Shown here one piece after another: positions 8,815-16,660 of a stretch of 18,472 nucleotides of DNA. Below the pieces are notes generated by a model, which worked only from the letters and a program-made list of their open reading frames with translations, was not told the origin of the DNA and did no database searches. A program made the translations under genes and the position numbers. The stretch's first letter is position 1, and each line of letters begins with the position of its first letter. This stretch comes from Spirochaetia bacterium UBA5550 (GTDB lineage Bacteria; Spirochaetota; UBA4802; UBA5550): positions 7,500 through 25,971 of the forward strand of contig DINC01000278.1 of assembly GCA_002425885.1 (NCBI GenBank), read 5' to 3'.

Positions 8815-9687
8815 ATGTACAACCCCTTTACAGAAATTGATTCTCATGATGATGACGCTGCTCTTATAGAGGATATACTCCGGGGCAACCGGAAGCCCCT
8901 TGAAACTCTTATACTTCGCCATCAGGGGTGGATCTACAACATTGCCTTCAAAATGGTCATGGATCACGATGACGCAAGCGATATTACTCAGGAGATACTT
9001 ATTAAGTTCATCACAAGCCTCTCCACTTATGATCCCGCTAAGGGCGCTTTCAGAACATGGCTCTACCGTATAGTTGCAAATCATGTGCTTACTATGAAGA
9101 AGAAAAAATTTGAAAGGCGGATACACGATTTCGACACCTATCTGGCGATAATTGAAAAGCTCCCTGACAACAGATCCTTTTCACATCCCGAGGCCGGAGT
9201 ACTGGAAGAGGAGCTTAAAACAGGGTGCATGATGGGTATGCTGATGTGTCTGAGCAGGAGAGACAGACTGGTTTTTCTCCTTGGCGCTGTATTCAATGTT
9301 ACTGATGTCATCGGCTCGGAGATCATGGATATTTCAAGGGAAAACTTCAGAAAGATCCTTTCGCGCTCCAGAAAGAAAGTTCATTCACACATGAACGGCT
9401 TTTGCGGAGTTATCAATCCTGAAAACCCCTGCCGGTGTGCCGGGAAAACAAAGGCCTTCTACAGCCTCGGTATGCTCGATCCGCATAACACACGGTATTA
9501 TAAACCTGACAGAATTAAGATTAAGGATATACTCAACATCAAACTTGAACAGTTCGACAGGTCTTTTTACGGCCCATTTATAGATACTTTCCGTGATCAC
9601 CCCTTCTATGATTCACCTGACATGGTGAACTGGCTGCGGGATATGCTGCGGCACGAAGAGTTCAGGGGCATTTTTGAAATACACTGA
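8815..9687 (+). CDS. ECF-like sigma-70 family factor with Cys-containing C-terminal extension
   Basis: This 290-residue protein has sigma region 2 at about residues 25-95, with the core-binding and -10-melting helices (DDASDITQEILIKF, then FRTWLYRIVANHVLTMKKKK). Region 4 follows at about 137-192, with a poorly conserved helix-turn-helix ending SRSRKKVHSHM. It then carries roughly 100 extra residues that a minimal ECF factor lacks. These begin CGVINPENPCRC (Cys 197, 206 and 208), a C-X8-C-X-C pattern that could bind a metal or respond to redox state. No anti-sigma gene is adjacent, so the extension may do that regulatory work. GAGG lies upstream of the ATG. It heads a same-strand cluster with a ferritin-like protein and a peroxiredoxin, which suggests it governs oxidative-stress genes; this is inference. 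Confidence 0.85.
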   Translation: MYNPFTEIDSHDDDAALIEDILRGNRKPLETLILRHQGWIYNIAFKMVMDHDDASDITQEILIKFITSLSTYDPAKGAFRTWLYRIVANHVLTMKKKKFERRIHDFDTYLAIIEKLPDNRSFSHPEAGVLEEELKTGCMMGMLMCLSRRDRLVFLLGAVFNVTDVIGSEIMDISRENFRKILSRSRKKVHSHMNGFCGVINPENPCRCAGKTKAFYSLGMLDPHNTRYYKPDRIKIKDILNIKLEQFDRSFYGPFIDTFRDHPFYDSPDMVNWLRDMLRHEEFRGIFEIH

Positions 9688-9716
9688 TCTGCATATTTTT
9701 AAAAAAGGAGATATAG

Positions 9717-10142
9717 ATGGAGGATTTGAAAAAAAGAATAAAGGGGTCTTTCCGGATGGAGATGATCGGAACCGGAATGTACAGGTCTCTTGCATCACAG
9801 TACAGCGGAAAAGCTGAACTGTGCGGCAGGTTCCTGGAGTTTGCGAACCAGGAGGAGATGCATGGCCGGATGTTCAGGGAACTCTACAAAAAAATTTTTG
9901 GGGAGGAGATCGGCAGCGGCAGGCTTTGGCTGCTCACGGGGAAAACAGCTGCCTTTATAATGCGACCCCTACCGCTTGAAAAAAAGATGAAAAAGCTGAG
10001 CACAGCTGAATCAGACGCGGTAAAGCGCATTGAGGAAGCACTCGCCGGGGAGTGCGAACCGGGCTTAAGAAAAATAATAAGCCGCATCCTGCCCGATGAG
10101 AAAGCACACGCCGCGTTATACGGTGAAATATTCGGCTCATAA
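9717..10142 (+). CDS. Ferritin-like / rubrerythrin-fold diiron protein (141 aa)
   Basis: This short protein looks like a four-helix bundle with ferritin-type iron ligands: Glu15 in the first helix (RMEMIGTGMYRSLA), E46-x-x-H49 in the second (NQEEMHGRMF), Glu98 or Glu106 in the third, and E128-x-x-H131 in the last (DEKAHAALYGEIF). Paired ExxH motifs are the signature of rubrerythrin-like diiron proteins, which reduce peroxide or handle iron. There is no rubredoxin domain, and the middle segment (about 66-90) is basic and hydrophobic, possibly membrane-associated. AAGGAG stands 6 bases before the ATG, and the gene begins 29 bases after the sigma factor. Exact substrate unknown. The neighbouring peroxiredoxin supports a peroxide or iron-stress role. 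Confidence 0.72.
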   Translation: MEDLKKRIKGSFRMEMIGTGMYRSLASQYSGKAELCGRFLEFANQEEMHGRMFRELYKKIFGEEIGSGRLWLLTGKTAAFIMRPLPLEKKMKKLSTAESDAVKRIEEALAGECEPGLRKIISRILPDEKAHAALYGEIFGS

Positions 10143-10179
10143 TAATCAGTAATAGCATGTAAAATTTAAGGAGATAAAA

Positions 10180-10725
10180 ATGAGATACGCACAGATAACT
10201 TTTCTTTCACTCCTCACGGTCATGATAATTTCATGCTCATCGCAGAGTGTTAAAACGGAATCAACAGCATCTGCTGAAAAAGCATACAACTTCACTCTGC
10301 CTGATCAGAATGGCGTAATGGCATCTTTAGATGAAGTTCTTAAAAATCAGAAAGGGGCAGTCATCGCTTTTTACCCCAAAGACGACAGTAAAAACTGAAC
10401 TCCTGAATTTGTTGAGTTTCAACAAAACATAGAGCAATTCAAATCAAGAAAAATTAAAGTAGTGGGAATAAGCGCTGATTCGCCGGAATCACACAGAAAA
10501 TTTATTGAGAAACATAAACTTCTCAATATAACCCTTTTATCAGATACCGATAAGAGTGTTATAAAAAAATACAACACAAAGCACTGGCTCCTCCCTGTTT
10601 CAAAACGTGTTTACATTATCGTAGACAGCACAGGAAACATTATATTCAGAAAGGATACCGGCTTTTCACTTCTTGAAAACCAGACTGCCACTCTAATCAG
10701 CGAGATAGAGAGAAATCTCCGTTAA
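10180..10725 (+). CDS. Selenocysteine-containing lipoprotein peroxiredoxin (TGA-encoded Sec73)
   Basis: Read through one in-frame TGA (10396-10398), this is a 181-residue peroxiredoxin of the AhpC/TSA-BCP type, which reduces peroxides. The active-site signature P-x-x-x-T/S-x-x-C appears as PKDDSKNU: Pro66, Ser70, and TGA exactly where the peroxidatic Cys should be. Downstream, VVGISADSPESHRKFIEK and the conserved active-site Arg (Arg143 in SKRVYIIVD) are intact in the same frame. The N-terminus is a lipoprotein signal (hydrophobic core, then MIISC with lipobox Cys19), so the enzyme should be anchored outside the cytoplasm. No other Cys exists in the mature protein, so there is no resolving Cys. 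AAGGAG precedes the ATG by 6 bases. A SECIS-like hairpin follows the TGA. Automated callers would split it into a 72-aa fragment and an internal start at 10462. Confidence 0.88.
10408..10426 (+). promoter_or_regulatory. Bacterial SECIS-like hairpin after the Sec codon
   Basis: TTTGTTGA and TCAACAAA form a perfect 8-bp stem closed by the three-base loop GTT. The apical loop begins 17 bases after the TGA, and its first base is G. This fits the published description of bacterial SECIS elements (stem just downstream of UGA, G among the first loop bases), which recruit SelB. An alternative outer pairing GAATT (10405-10409) with AATTC (10436-10440) could extend the structure. Hairpin and coding sequence are superimposed, as is normal in bacteria. 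Confidence 0.7.
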
Positions 10726-10742
10726 AAGCTTCTGGTACAACG

Positions 10743-10767
10743 GCCGGAGTATCCAGGGTACTCCGGC
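10743..10767 (+). terminator. Hairpin terminator after the peroxiredoxin gene
   Basis: GCCGGAGTA (10743-10751) and TACTCCGGC (10759-10767) are perfect complements around a 7-base loop, 18 bases after the peroxiredoxin stop. The following tract (TTCTCAT) is only moderately T-rich, so termination may be partial. It separates the stress cluster from the sensing operon downstream. The remainder of 10768-10870 shows no gene. Confidence 0.65.
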
Positions 10768-10870
10768 TTCTCATATCCCGGACGAATATCTCTGAAAAAA
10801 TATAACCCGGCACTGTTTCTGCTTATCAAAATTTTTTATTATTCAGATAACCGCACTTAAAACTTTTATA

Positions 10871-10898
10871 TTGAAAAGCTATAAAAAATCAGTATTAT
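10871..10898 (+). promoter_or_regulatory. Candidate promoter for the binding-protein/kinase operon
   Basis: TTGAAA (10871-10876) and TATTAT (10893-10898) are 16 bases apart, each one base from the sigma-70 consensus. The leader to the start codon at 11002 would be about 95 bases. An imperfect dyad in that leader (GTTCA near 10940 and TGAAC near 10960) may be a regulatory site. Pattern-based only. Confidence 0.45.
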
Positions 10899-11001
10899 AT
10901 ATAAAGCAGCATAACTACTTAATCTCAGAGGTTATAAGCAGTTCAATGTCTGTTTTGTCATGAACAAATAATTCCGGTTTAAAAGAAAACAGGAGAGTTA
11001 A

Positions 11002-12084
11002 ATGAATCCGTTGAAATTCATGAATACTAAAACCGCGCTCCAAACTACATTTTTTTTAATTACTCTCTTTTTTTATACGGCGGATATCCCGGCTGCTGCA
11101 AAAGTCTACCGCGTGGGCGTTCTTTACTGGTCTTCCAATATTCCCGGCCAGGTTGCCATGCGGAAAGGACTTGAGAAAGAGGCTGCCTCAATAAACAGAA
11201 AGGCCTCTGCATCAGGAAATCCCGGAATAAAACTTATACCCCGCGTGGCAGGTGACGGCCCTTCCGGCATTGAAAACCAGATCAGACAGATGAATGAAAT
11301 TATTAAGTCAGGTGTAGATATAATAATTGTACAGCCCACAGACAACGCCGCATTAGCAGAACCACTGCGTGCCGCAAACAGGGCAGGCATACCTGTTGTA
11401 GCTTATGACCAGTATATAAGCGGCGGTACACTTGCTGCCTACAGAACTTCGGACAATTACCAGGCAGGTTATCTTGACGGAGAATACATCGCATCGCGAT
11501 TCCCTGAAAGAAAAAAAATCAGCCTTATACTCGTGGAATATCCCCATGTCTCATCTACAGTAGAAAGAGTAAACGGATTTCTCGATGCGCTTAAGGAAAA
11601 CGGAAGAGAATTTCTTGTGCTGAGATCCTATACTGCAGTTGAACCTGTCTCAGGTAAAAAAGCTGCAGCAGAGATATTACGTGATTATCCCGCGAAGGGG
11701 AGCATCGATGTAGTATTCACTGTTAATGATGGAGGTGGACTCCCTGTTGTAAAAGGGCTTGCAGCAGCGGGGAGAAGAGAAATCATGATAGCAACAATCG
11801 ACGGAGATCCGGAATCAATCGCCAACATAAAAGCGGGCAGGCTCACAGTCATCGATTCAGCACAGTTCTGCGGCCCTTTAGGAGCAGAGGCAATGAAAGC
11901 CGCCTACGAAATTCTCACAGGGGGGAAGCCTCCGCATCATTCCCTTGTACCTGTATTTCCTGTTACCAGGGAAACCATGAAACTCTACCCGGGGTGGAAC
12001 GGTCCTGTACCGAAAAATTTTAAAAAACTCTGGAAAGCCAAAAATGCTGAATGGAACGGCAGCATGCGTATAATCAAGGAATAG
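11002..12084 (+). CDS. Periplasmic sugar-type binding protein (type I fold), likely sensor partner
   Basis: This 360-residue protein has a Sec signal peptide (hydrophobic about residues 12-27, likely cleavage after AAA at 31-33). A type I periplasmic-binding fold of the ribose/galactose group (Peripla_BP_4) follows: the first strand YRVGVLYWSS, then GVDIIIVQPTDNAALAEPLRAANRAGIPVVAYDQ, the central YRTSDNYQAGYLDGEYIA, and DVVFTVNDGGGLPVVKGL with ATIDGDPESIANIKAGR. No permease or ATPase gene follows; a hybrid histidine kinase starts 18 bases downstream. Known precedents such as LuxP-LuxQ and TorT-TorS pair a periplasmic binding protein with a sensor kinase, so a co-receptor role is the best reading. 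The ligand is not predictable from sequence. AGGAG precedes the ATG. Confidence 0.88.
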   Translation: MNPLKFMNTKTALQTTFFLITLFFYTADIPAAAKVYRVGVLYWSSNIPGQVAMRKGLEKEAASINRKASASGNPGIKLIPRVAGDGPSGIENQIRQMNEIIKSGVDIIIVQPTDNAALAEPLRAANRAGIPVVAYDQYISGGTLAAYRTSDNYQAGYLDGEYIASRFPERKKISLILVEYPHVSSTVERVNGFLDALKENGREFLVLRSYTAVEPVSGKKAAAEILRDYPAKGSIDVVFTVNDGGGLPVVKGLAAAGRREIMIATIDGDPESIANIKAGRLTVIDSAQFCGPLGAEAMKAAYEILTGGKPPHHSLVPVFPVTRETMKLYPGWNGPVPKNFKKLWKAKNAEWNGSMRIIKE

Positions 12085-12102
12085 GGTAATCGCAAACATA
12101 TT

Positions 12103-15100
12103 ATGAAAGAAAGAGTTTCATCACTGGGGGCTGACGAAGACAGAAAGCTGGCATTCAGTTTTGGCGGCCTTATTCTTGTCCTTATGCTGATTGTAACAAT
12201 TACAGGCATGTATCTTTACAGTTATCAGCAGATAAAGGAGGAAACGAGGCTTTCTGCAGCAGTGGCCGGAGTTCTAAGTGAATCTATAAGCAAAGTTAAT
12301 TTTTCAGGGAAATACCACACGCGGCTCTTCGTGGAGGATATAAAGCAGAAAGTTCCGGTACTTGACTCCATTTCAGTAGAAACATTCGAAGGCGGGATCA
12401 TCGCACACAGTGATCCCTCTTACAATGACACTCAACGTCCAGAAAGTGAGTCTGCGGGTGACATTAACCGTTTTTTGACCAGCGAGGTTATAGCATCTGA
12501 GCATATGCATAACGGAATCATGGTTAAAGAAATCATTGTGCCATTCCGCGAAGGTTTAAACAGCCGCCCTGCAGGAATTATACGCATAGCCATAAATGTT
12601 GACAGAACCCGCTGGTGGCTCAGGGTAAACCGCATAGTTCTCTTTCTTCTCATAACAGCCCTGACCTCAGTCGCGATTTATATCGTTTTCAAATTGAGCG
12701 GATATTTCGGCGGCAGGGTGAGAGACCTTGCATTACGGATGCTTACAATACTTGATAACTCTCCGGCGCTGATTTACATGAAAGACTTTGAAGGGAGATA
12801 TCTTTTTATTAACAGGAAATGGGAGGAACTTTTCAACACCACAAATGAACAGATAAAAGGAAAAAAAGACAGCGATATATTTACTGAAGATATAGCCCGG
12901 GGATTTATTGCTAACGACCGTTATGTTATGGACAACGACACAATGCTGGAGATTGAAGAATATGCTTCACTGCCTGATGGAATACACAGCTATCAGAGCA
13001 TTAAAGTTCCTATAAAGGATGCCGCAGGTAGAATATACGCGTTATGCGGCATATCCACTGATGTAACTGAAAGGAAAAAGTCTGAAGCCGCTCTGAAAGA
13101 GAGCGAAGAACAGTACAGGGTGCTCATAGATCTTGCTCCTGACCCGTTTTTTCATGGGGACTCAAAAGGAAATTTTATCAATGTAAACAATGCGGCCCTG
13201 GAACTGACAGGATACGCCAGAGATGAACTCCTCGGGATGAATATTAAAGCATTATTCCCTGATGATGTTCTCAACAGGGTGCCGCTGAGATTTGATCTCC
13301 TTGAACAGGGGCTTATACTTAAAGTAGAACGTACAATGCAGACAAAAAACGGCGGGCGTTTAACAATTGAGATGAATTCAAAAAAAATGCCTGACGGGAC
13401 GTACCAGTCATTCTTCAGAGATATAACAAGAAGAAAACAGGCTGAAGAAGCCCTGAAAGAGACAGAGGAGATCTTCAGAAATTTTATGGAGAACAGCCCC
13501 ATCTATGTTTTCTTCAAAGATGAGAATATAAAATCAATCAGGCTCAGCAGAAATTACGAGCAGATGTTAGGGAAGCCGCTTGATGAACTGATAGGTAAAT
13601 CCATGTTTGACCTGTTCCCTTCAGATGTTGCGAAAAGCATGATTGAAGATGATAAGCGGATTCTTAACAACAGTGAAATAGTTACTGTCGACGAGGAATT
13701 GAACGGACGTTATTTCACTACCATTAAATTCCCTGTTTTAATAGACGGTAAGCCCCGATACCTTGCAGGATATACAATTGATATAACAGAGCGTATACTT
13801 TCAGAAAAATTAATCGATGCCGAACGAGAACGGCTTCTTGTTACTCTGCGCAGTATCGGTGACGCAGTAATCACAACGGATACAGAAGGACGCATAATAC
13901 TGATGAACCGGGTTGCCGAAACTCTGACAGGATGGCAGTTGTCCGAGGCTCAGGGCCGGCCCCTGATGGAAATCTTTAATATAATAAACGAAATCACACG
14001 TGAACCCGGAGAGAATCCGGCTCACAGGGTAATAACCTCCGGCAATATAATAGAACTTCCCCAGCACACGATTCTGATTAACCGTGACGGAAGTGAGCGG
14101 CTTATCGCTGACAGCGGTGCGCCAATTCGCTCCAGCGACAGCAGCATAACAGGCATTGTGCTGGTTTTCCGTGATATCACGGAGAAGAGAAACACAGAGC
14201 TTCTATTGCAGAATTCCCAGAAGCTTGAATCACTGGGGGTACTTGCAGGAGGGATAGCCCATGACTTCAACAATCTTCTAAGCGGAATATTCGGATACAT
14301 GGAATTAATGAAACTCCACATTAAAAATCAGAATTTCAGCAAACTCGATGAAACTCTTAATAAATCCATCCATGTATTCGAAAGAACAAGAGCACTGACA
14401 CAGCAGCTGCTGACTTTTTCCAAGGGTGGTGAACCTCATAAAAAGCAGATTCACCTTTCACAGATGCTTGTTTCCAACACCCAGTTTGCACTGAGCGGAA
14501 CAGGGGTAACCAGCAGACTTGATATCCAGCCGGACCTCTGGTACTGTATAGCTGATGAAAACCAGATTGGACAGGTACTTGATAACATCATCATCAACGC
14601 TGTACAGGCGATGCCCGGAGGGGGAGAGATTAGCATCAGAGCTTCAAACTATTCACATAAATCTCATGACCCCGGACTTATGCTGACACCGGGAATATAT
14701 GTCCGTGTCGAAATAACAGACCAGGGTCCGGGGATACCCCGTGAAAACTTAAGCCGGATTTTCGATCCATTCTTTACTACAAAGCCATCGGGCAACGGGC
14801 TCGGCCTTGCCACAGCCTATTCGATAATAAAAAAACATGGCGGAAGTATTGAAGTAACCCCGGCCGTAAATACCGGAACCACATTTACCCTTTATCTCCC
14901 TGCGGAAGATAAATACTCCGTACATCGGGAAGAACTCCCCGGAATAATAAACACTCAATTTAACGGGAAAGTGCTGATTATGGATGACGAGGATTTTGTA
15001 AGGAATGCAGCCTGCGGGATGCTCATATCATCGGGCATAGACGCAGAGAGCTCGGCAAACGGAGAGGAAGCGGAAGCGAAATACCGTGAGGCTTACAACA

Positions 15101-15339
15101 GAGGAACGCCATACGGAGCTGTAATACTTGACCTTACAGTAAAAGGGGGCACAGGGGGGAGAGATACAATTAAAGCACTTAAAAAAATCAATCCTGATGT
15201 AATTGCAATTGCATCAAGCGGATATTCTGCCGACCCTGTTATGGCTAATCCGGCCGCGTACGGTTTTGCAGACAGACTGATAAAACCGTACAGGCTGGAT
15301 GAACTGCTTACGGTGCTGAACAGAGTAACGAAGGGATAG
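12103..15339 (+). CDS. Hybrid sensor histidine kinase, four PAS domains and C-terminal receiver
   Basis: This is a 1078-residue inner-membrane kinase. In order: TM1 (about 17-39), a periplasmic sensor region of about 135 residues, TM2 (about 177-199), and four PAS domains (about 213-324, 338-443, 453-564 and 574-696), each ending in a D-[IV]-T-x-[KR]-like motif. Next are the HisKA dimerisation helix with phospho-accepting His720 in GGIAHDFNNLL, and an ATPase domain with N-box (N828/N832), DQGPGIP (Asp873) and GNGLGLA (897 onward). Last is a receiver with acidic pair D961-D962, phosphoacceptor Asp1010 and Lys1061. All catalytic residues are present. The periplasmic region probably docks the binding protein encoded just upstream. 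No separate response regulator or DNA-binding output is adjacent, so the output partner lies elsewhere. Its stop codon abuts that of the convergent dehydrogenase gene. Confidence 0.95.
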   Translation: MKERVSSLGADEDRKLAFSFGGLILVLMLIVTITGMYLYSYQQIKEETRLSAAVAGVLSESISKVNFSGKYHTRLFVEDIKQKVPVLDSISVETFEGGIIAHSDPSYNDTQRPESESAGDINRFLTSEVIASEHMHNGIMVKEIIVPFREGLNSRPAGIIRIAINVDRTRWWLRVNRIVLFLLITALTSVAIYIVFKLSGYFGGRVRDLALRMLTILDNSPALIYMKDFEGRYLFINRKWEELFNTTNEQIKGKKDSDIFTEDIARGFIANDRYVMDNDTMLEIEEYASLPDGIHSYQSIKVPIKDAAGRIYALCGISTDVTERKKSEAALKESEEQYRVLIDLAPDPFFHGDSKGNFINVNNAALELTGYARDELLGMNIKALFPDDVLNRVPLRFDLLEQGLILKVERTMQTKNGGRLTIEMNSKKMPDGTYQSFFRDITRRKQAEEALKETEEIFRNFMENSPIYVFFKDENIKSIRLSRNYEQMLGKPLDELIGKSMFDLFPSDVAKSMIEDDKRILNNSEIVTVDEELNGRYFTTIKFPVLIDGKPRYLAGYTIDITERILSEKLIDAERERLLVTLRSIGDAVITTDTEGRIILMNRVAETLTGWQLSEAQGRPLMEIFNIINEITREPGENPAHRVITSGNIIELPQHTILINRDGSERLIADSGAPIRSSDSSITGIVLVFRDITEKRNTELLLQNSQKLESLGVLAGGIAHDFNNLLSGIFGYMELMKLHIKNQNFSKLDETLNKSIHVFERTRALTQQLLTFSKGGEPHKKQIHLSQMLVSNTQFALSGTGVTSRLDIQPDLWYCIADENQIGQVLDNIIINAVQAMPGGGEISIRASNYSHKSHDPGLMLTPGIYVRVEITDQGPGIPRENLSRIFDPFFTTKPSGNGLGLATAYSIIKKHGGSIEVTPAVNTGTTFTLYLPAEDKYSVHREELPGIINTQFNGKVLIMDDEDFVRNAACGMLISSGIDAESSANGEEAEAKYREAYNRGTPYGAVILDLTVKGGTGGRDTIKALKKINPDVIAIASSGYSADPVMANPAAYGFADRLIKPYRLDELLTVLNRVTKG

Positions 15340-16617
15340 CTAATCCTTAACTTTTACAAGAGAAGTTTGCTTCCCCTTTCTGATCTTTTTCCTGTCAAGA
15401 GGTTCACCCTCCCATGCCTTTTCAAGAACCATAAGCGCATCGTTATAATCAAGGTCCTCAGGATTATAAACCATGGCTCCATCATTCAGTGAAAGATGCG
15501 CAATATCAGAGAGCACTTCCCTTGGCACCATCATATTGCCGTCTCTATCCACAATCTCTTTCAGGCATGTGGGATGTTTACCCCCTGTAGCTTTCCTGAG
15601 CTCTGAATTCATCTCCCTTATTGCTCTGATAGTAAGAAGAGGACGTTCCTCAGCCTTCGCGCTGTTATACGCCTCTTCACCTTTAAGAGGGAAGAGCAGT
15701 TCCCCTGTAAGGAGGCCTGTTTTATGCAGGTTATACTCAAGTCCGTAGGGAAGGAGCACGCTCATGCACACACCGTGAGGCACATGACATATTGCTCCGA
15801 TAGAATGGCCTATTGCATGAATCATCCCCACCATGGAATTCGAAAAGCTCATCCCTGCAAGAGCTGAAGCATTAGCAAGCGCAAGGCGCGCCTCCATATC
15901 GCCCGGTTTCTTGACTCCCTGCATAATATTATCGCTGATCAGTTTTATAGCCATTACAGCAGTTGAATCACTGAGAGGATTTTTTGAAAGGCAGGTGTAA
16001 GCCTCACATGCATGAGTCATGGCATCCATAGCTGTAAAAGCCGTAAGTGCTGCGGGCAGGGTCTTTGTCATCCGTGAATCGAGCACGGCAAAATCAGGCA
16101 GAAGAAAGAGTGACGGGAAGAGCATCTTCACGTCTCTCTCATGATCCGCTATTACAGCAACCAGTGTCATCTCTGAACCTGTGCCTGAAGTAGTCGGAAC
16201 AGCGATTAAAGGCTTCAGCCTCCTCTTAAGCGCGCCGAACCCCACAAAATTCATAAGGTTGTCTGAATTCTCAGAAACCAGAATATTCACACCCTTTGCT
16301 GTATCAAGAACCGAACCTCCCCCTACAGCAATGATAGAATCACACTTCGCAGCCCTGTACTTTGCAGCAATATCTTTTATTGTTTTCACATCCGAATCAG
16401 CCGGTACATCGTCATATACTCCGCCGGACTTCACTTTTGTCCCCAGAGCTTTCTTCACAGGCTCAATGAGCCCTGCCCCGTTTACGCCTTTATCTGTTAT
16501 AATCAACGGTTTTACAGAATTCACAGAGGCAAGCATTTCAGGCAGTTTATCAAGAGCATTATGCCCTGAAACTGTTTTAACTTTATTGCAAAATTCATAA
16601 TATCCCGGTATCTGCAT
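15340..16617 (-). CDS. Iron-containing alcohol dehydrogenase (group III), intact active site
   Basis: This 425-residue protein belongs to the Fe-ADH family and interconverts an alcohol and an aldehyde or ketone with NAD(P). The N-terminal dinucleotide domain carries GGGSVLDTAK (G99-S102, Asp105) and PTTSGTGSE. The C-terminal helical domain has all four metal ligands: Asp198 and His202 in DAMTHACEAY, His267 in HAIGHSIG, and His281 in PHGVC. The second His of HAIGH (His271) matches the substrate-side His of FucO. Substrate cannot be named from sequence. It is the last gene of a minus-strand operon, 43 bases after the SCP2-like gene, with AAGGAG before the ATG. Its C-terminus has a basic tail (DRKKIRKGKQTSLVKVKD) that the paralogue lacks. 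Confidence 0.93.
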   Translation of the reverse strand: MQIPGYYEFCNKVKTVSGHNALDKLPEMLASVNSVKPLIITDKGVNGAGLIEPVKKALGTKVKSGGVYDDVPADSDVKTIKDIAAKYRAAKCDSIIAVGGGSVLDTAKGVNILVSENSDNLMNFVGFGALKRRLKPLIAVPTTSGTGSEMTLVAVIADHERDVKMLFPSLFLLPDFAVLDSRMTKTLPAALTAFTAMDAMTHACEAYTCLSKNPLSDSTAVMAIKLISDNIMQGVKKPGDMEARLALANASALAGMSFSNSMVGMIHAIGHSIGAICHVPHGVCMSVLLPYGLEYNLHKTGLLTGELLFPLKGEEAYNSAKAEERPLLTIRAIREMNSELRKATGGKHPTCLKEIVDRDGNMMVPREVLSDIAHLSLNDGAMVYNPEDLDYNDALMVLEKAWEGEPLDRKKIRKGKQTSLVKVKD

Positions 16618-16660
16618 TATTCACTCCTTAATTTAACACATTGTTAGTTGAAGAATTCCA

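Noticed and set aside
10180..10398. Reading the peroxiredoxin region as two short genes or a pseudogene
   Set aside because: The second piece has no ribosome-binding site at 10462 and starts inside a conserved block. The two parts are in one frame, and the single stop is at the catalytic position with a SECIS-like hairpin behind it.
16181..16600. Plus-strand open frame of 139 codons opposite the intact dehydrogenase
   Set aside because: It is the reverse-complement shadow of a conserved coding region, with no family features.
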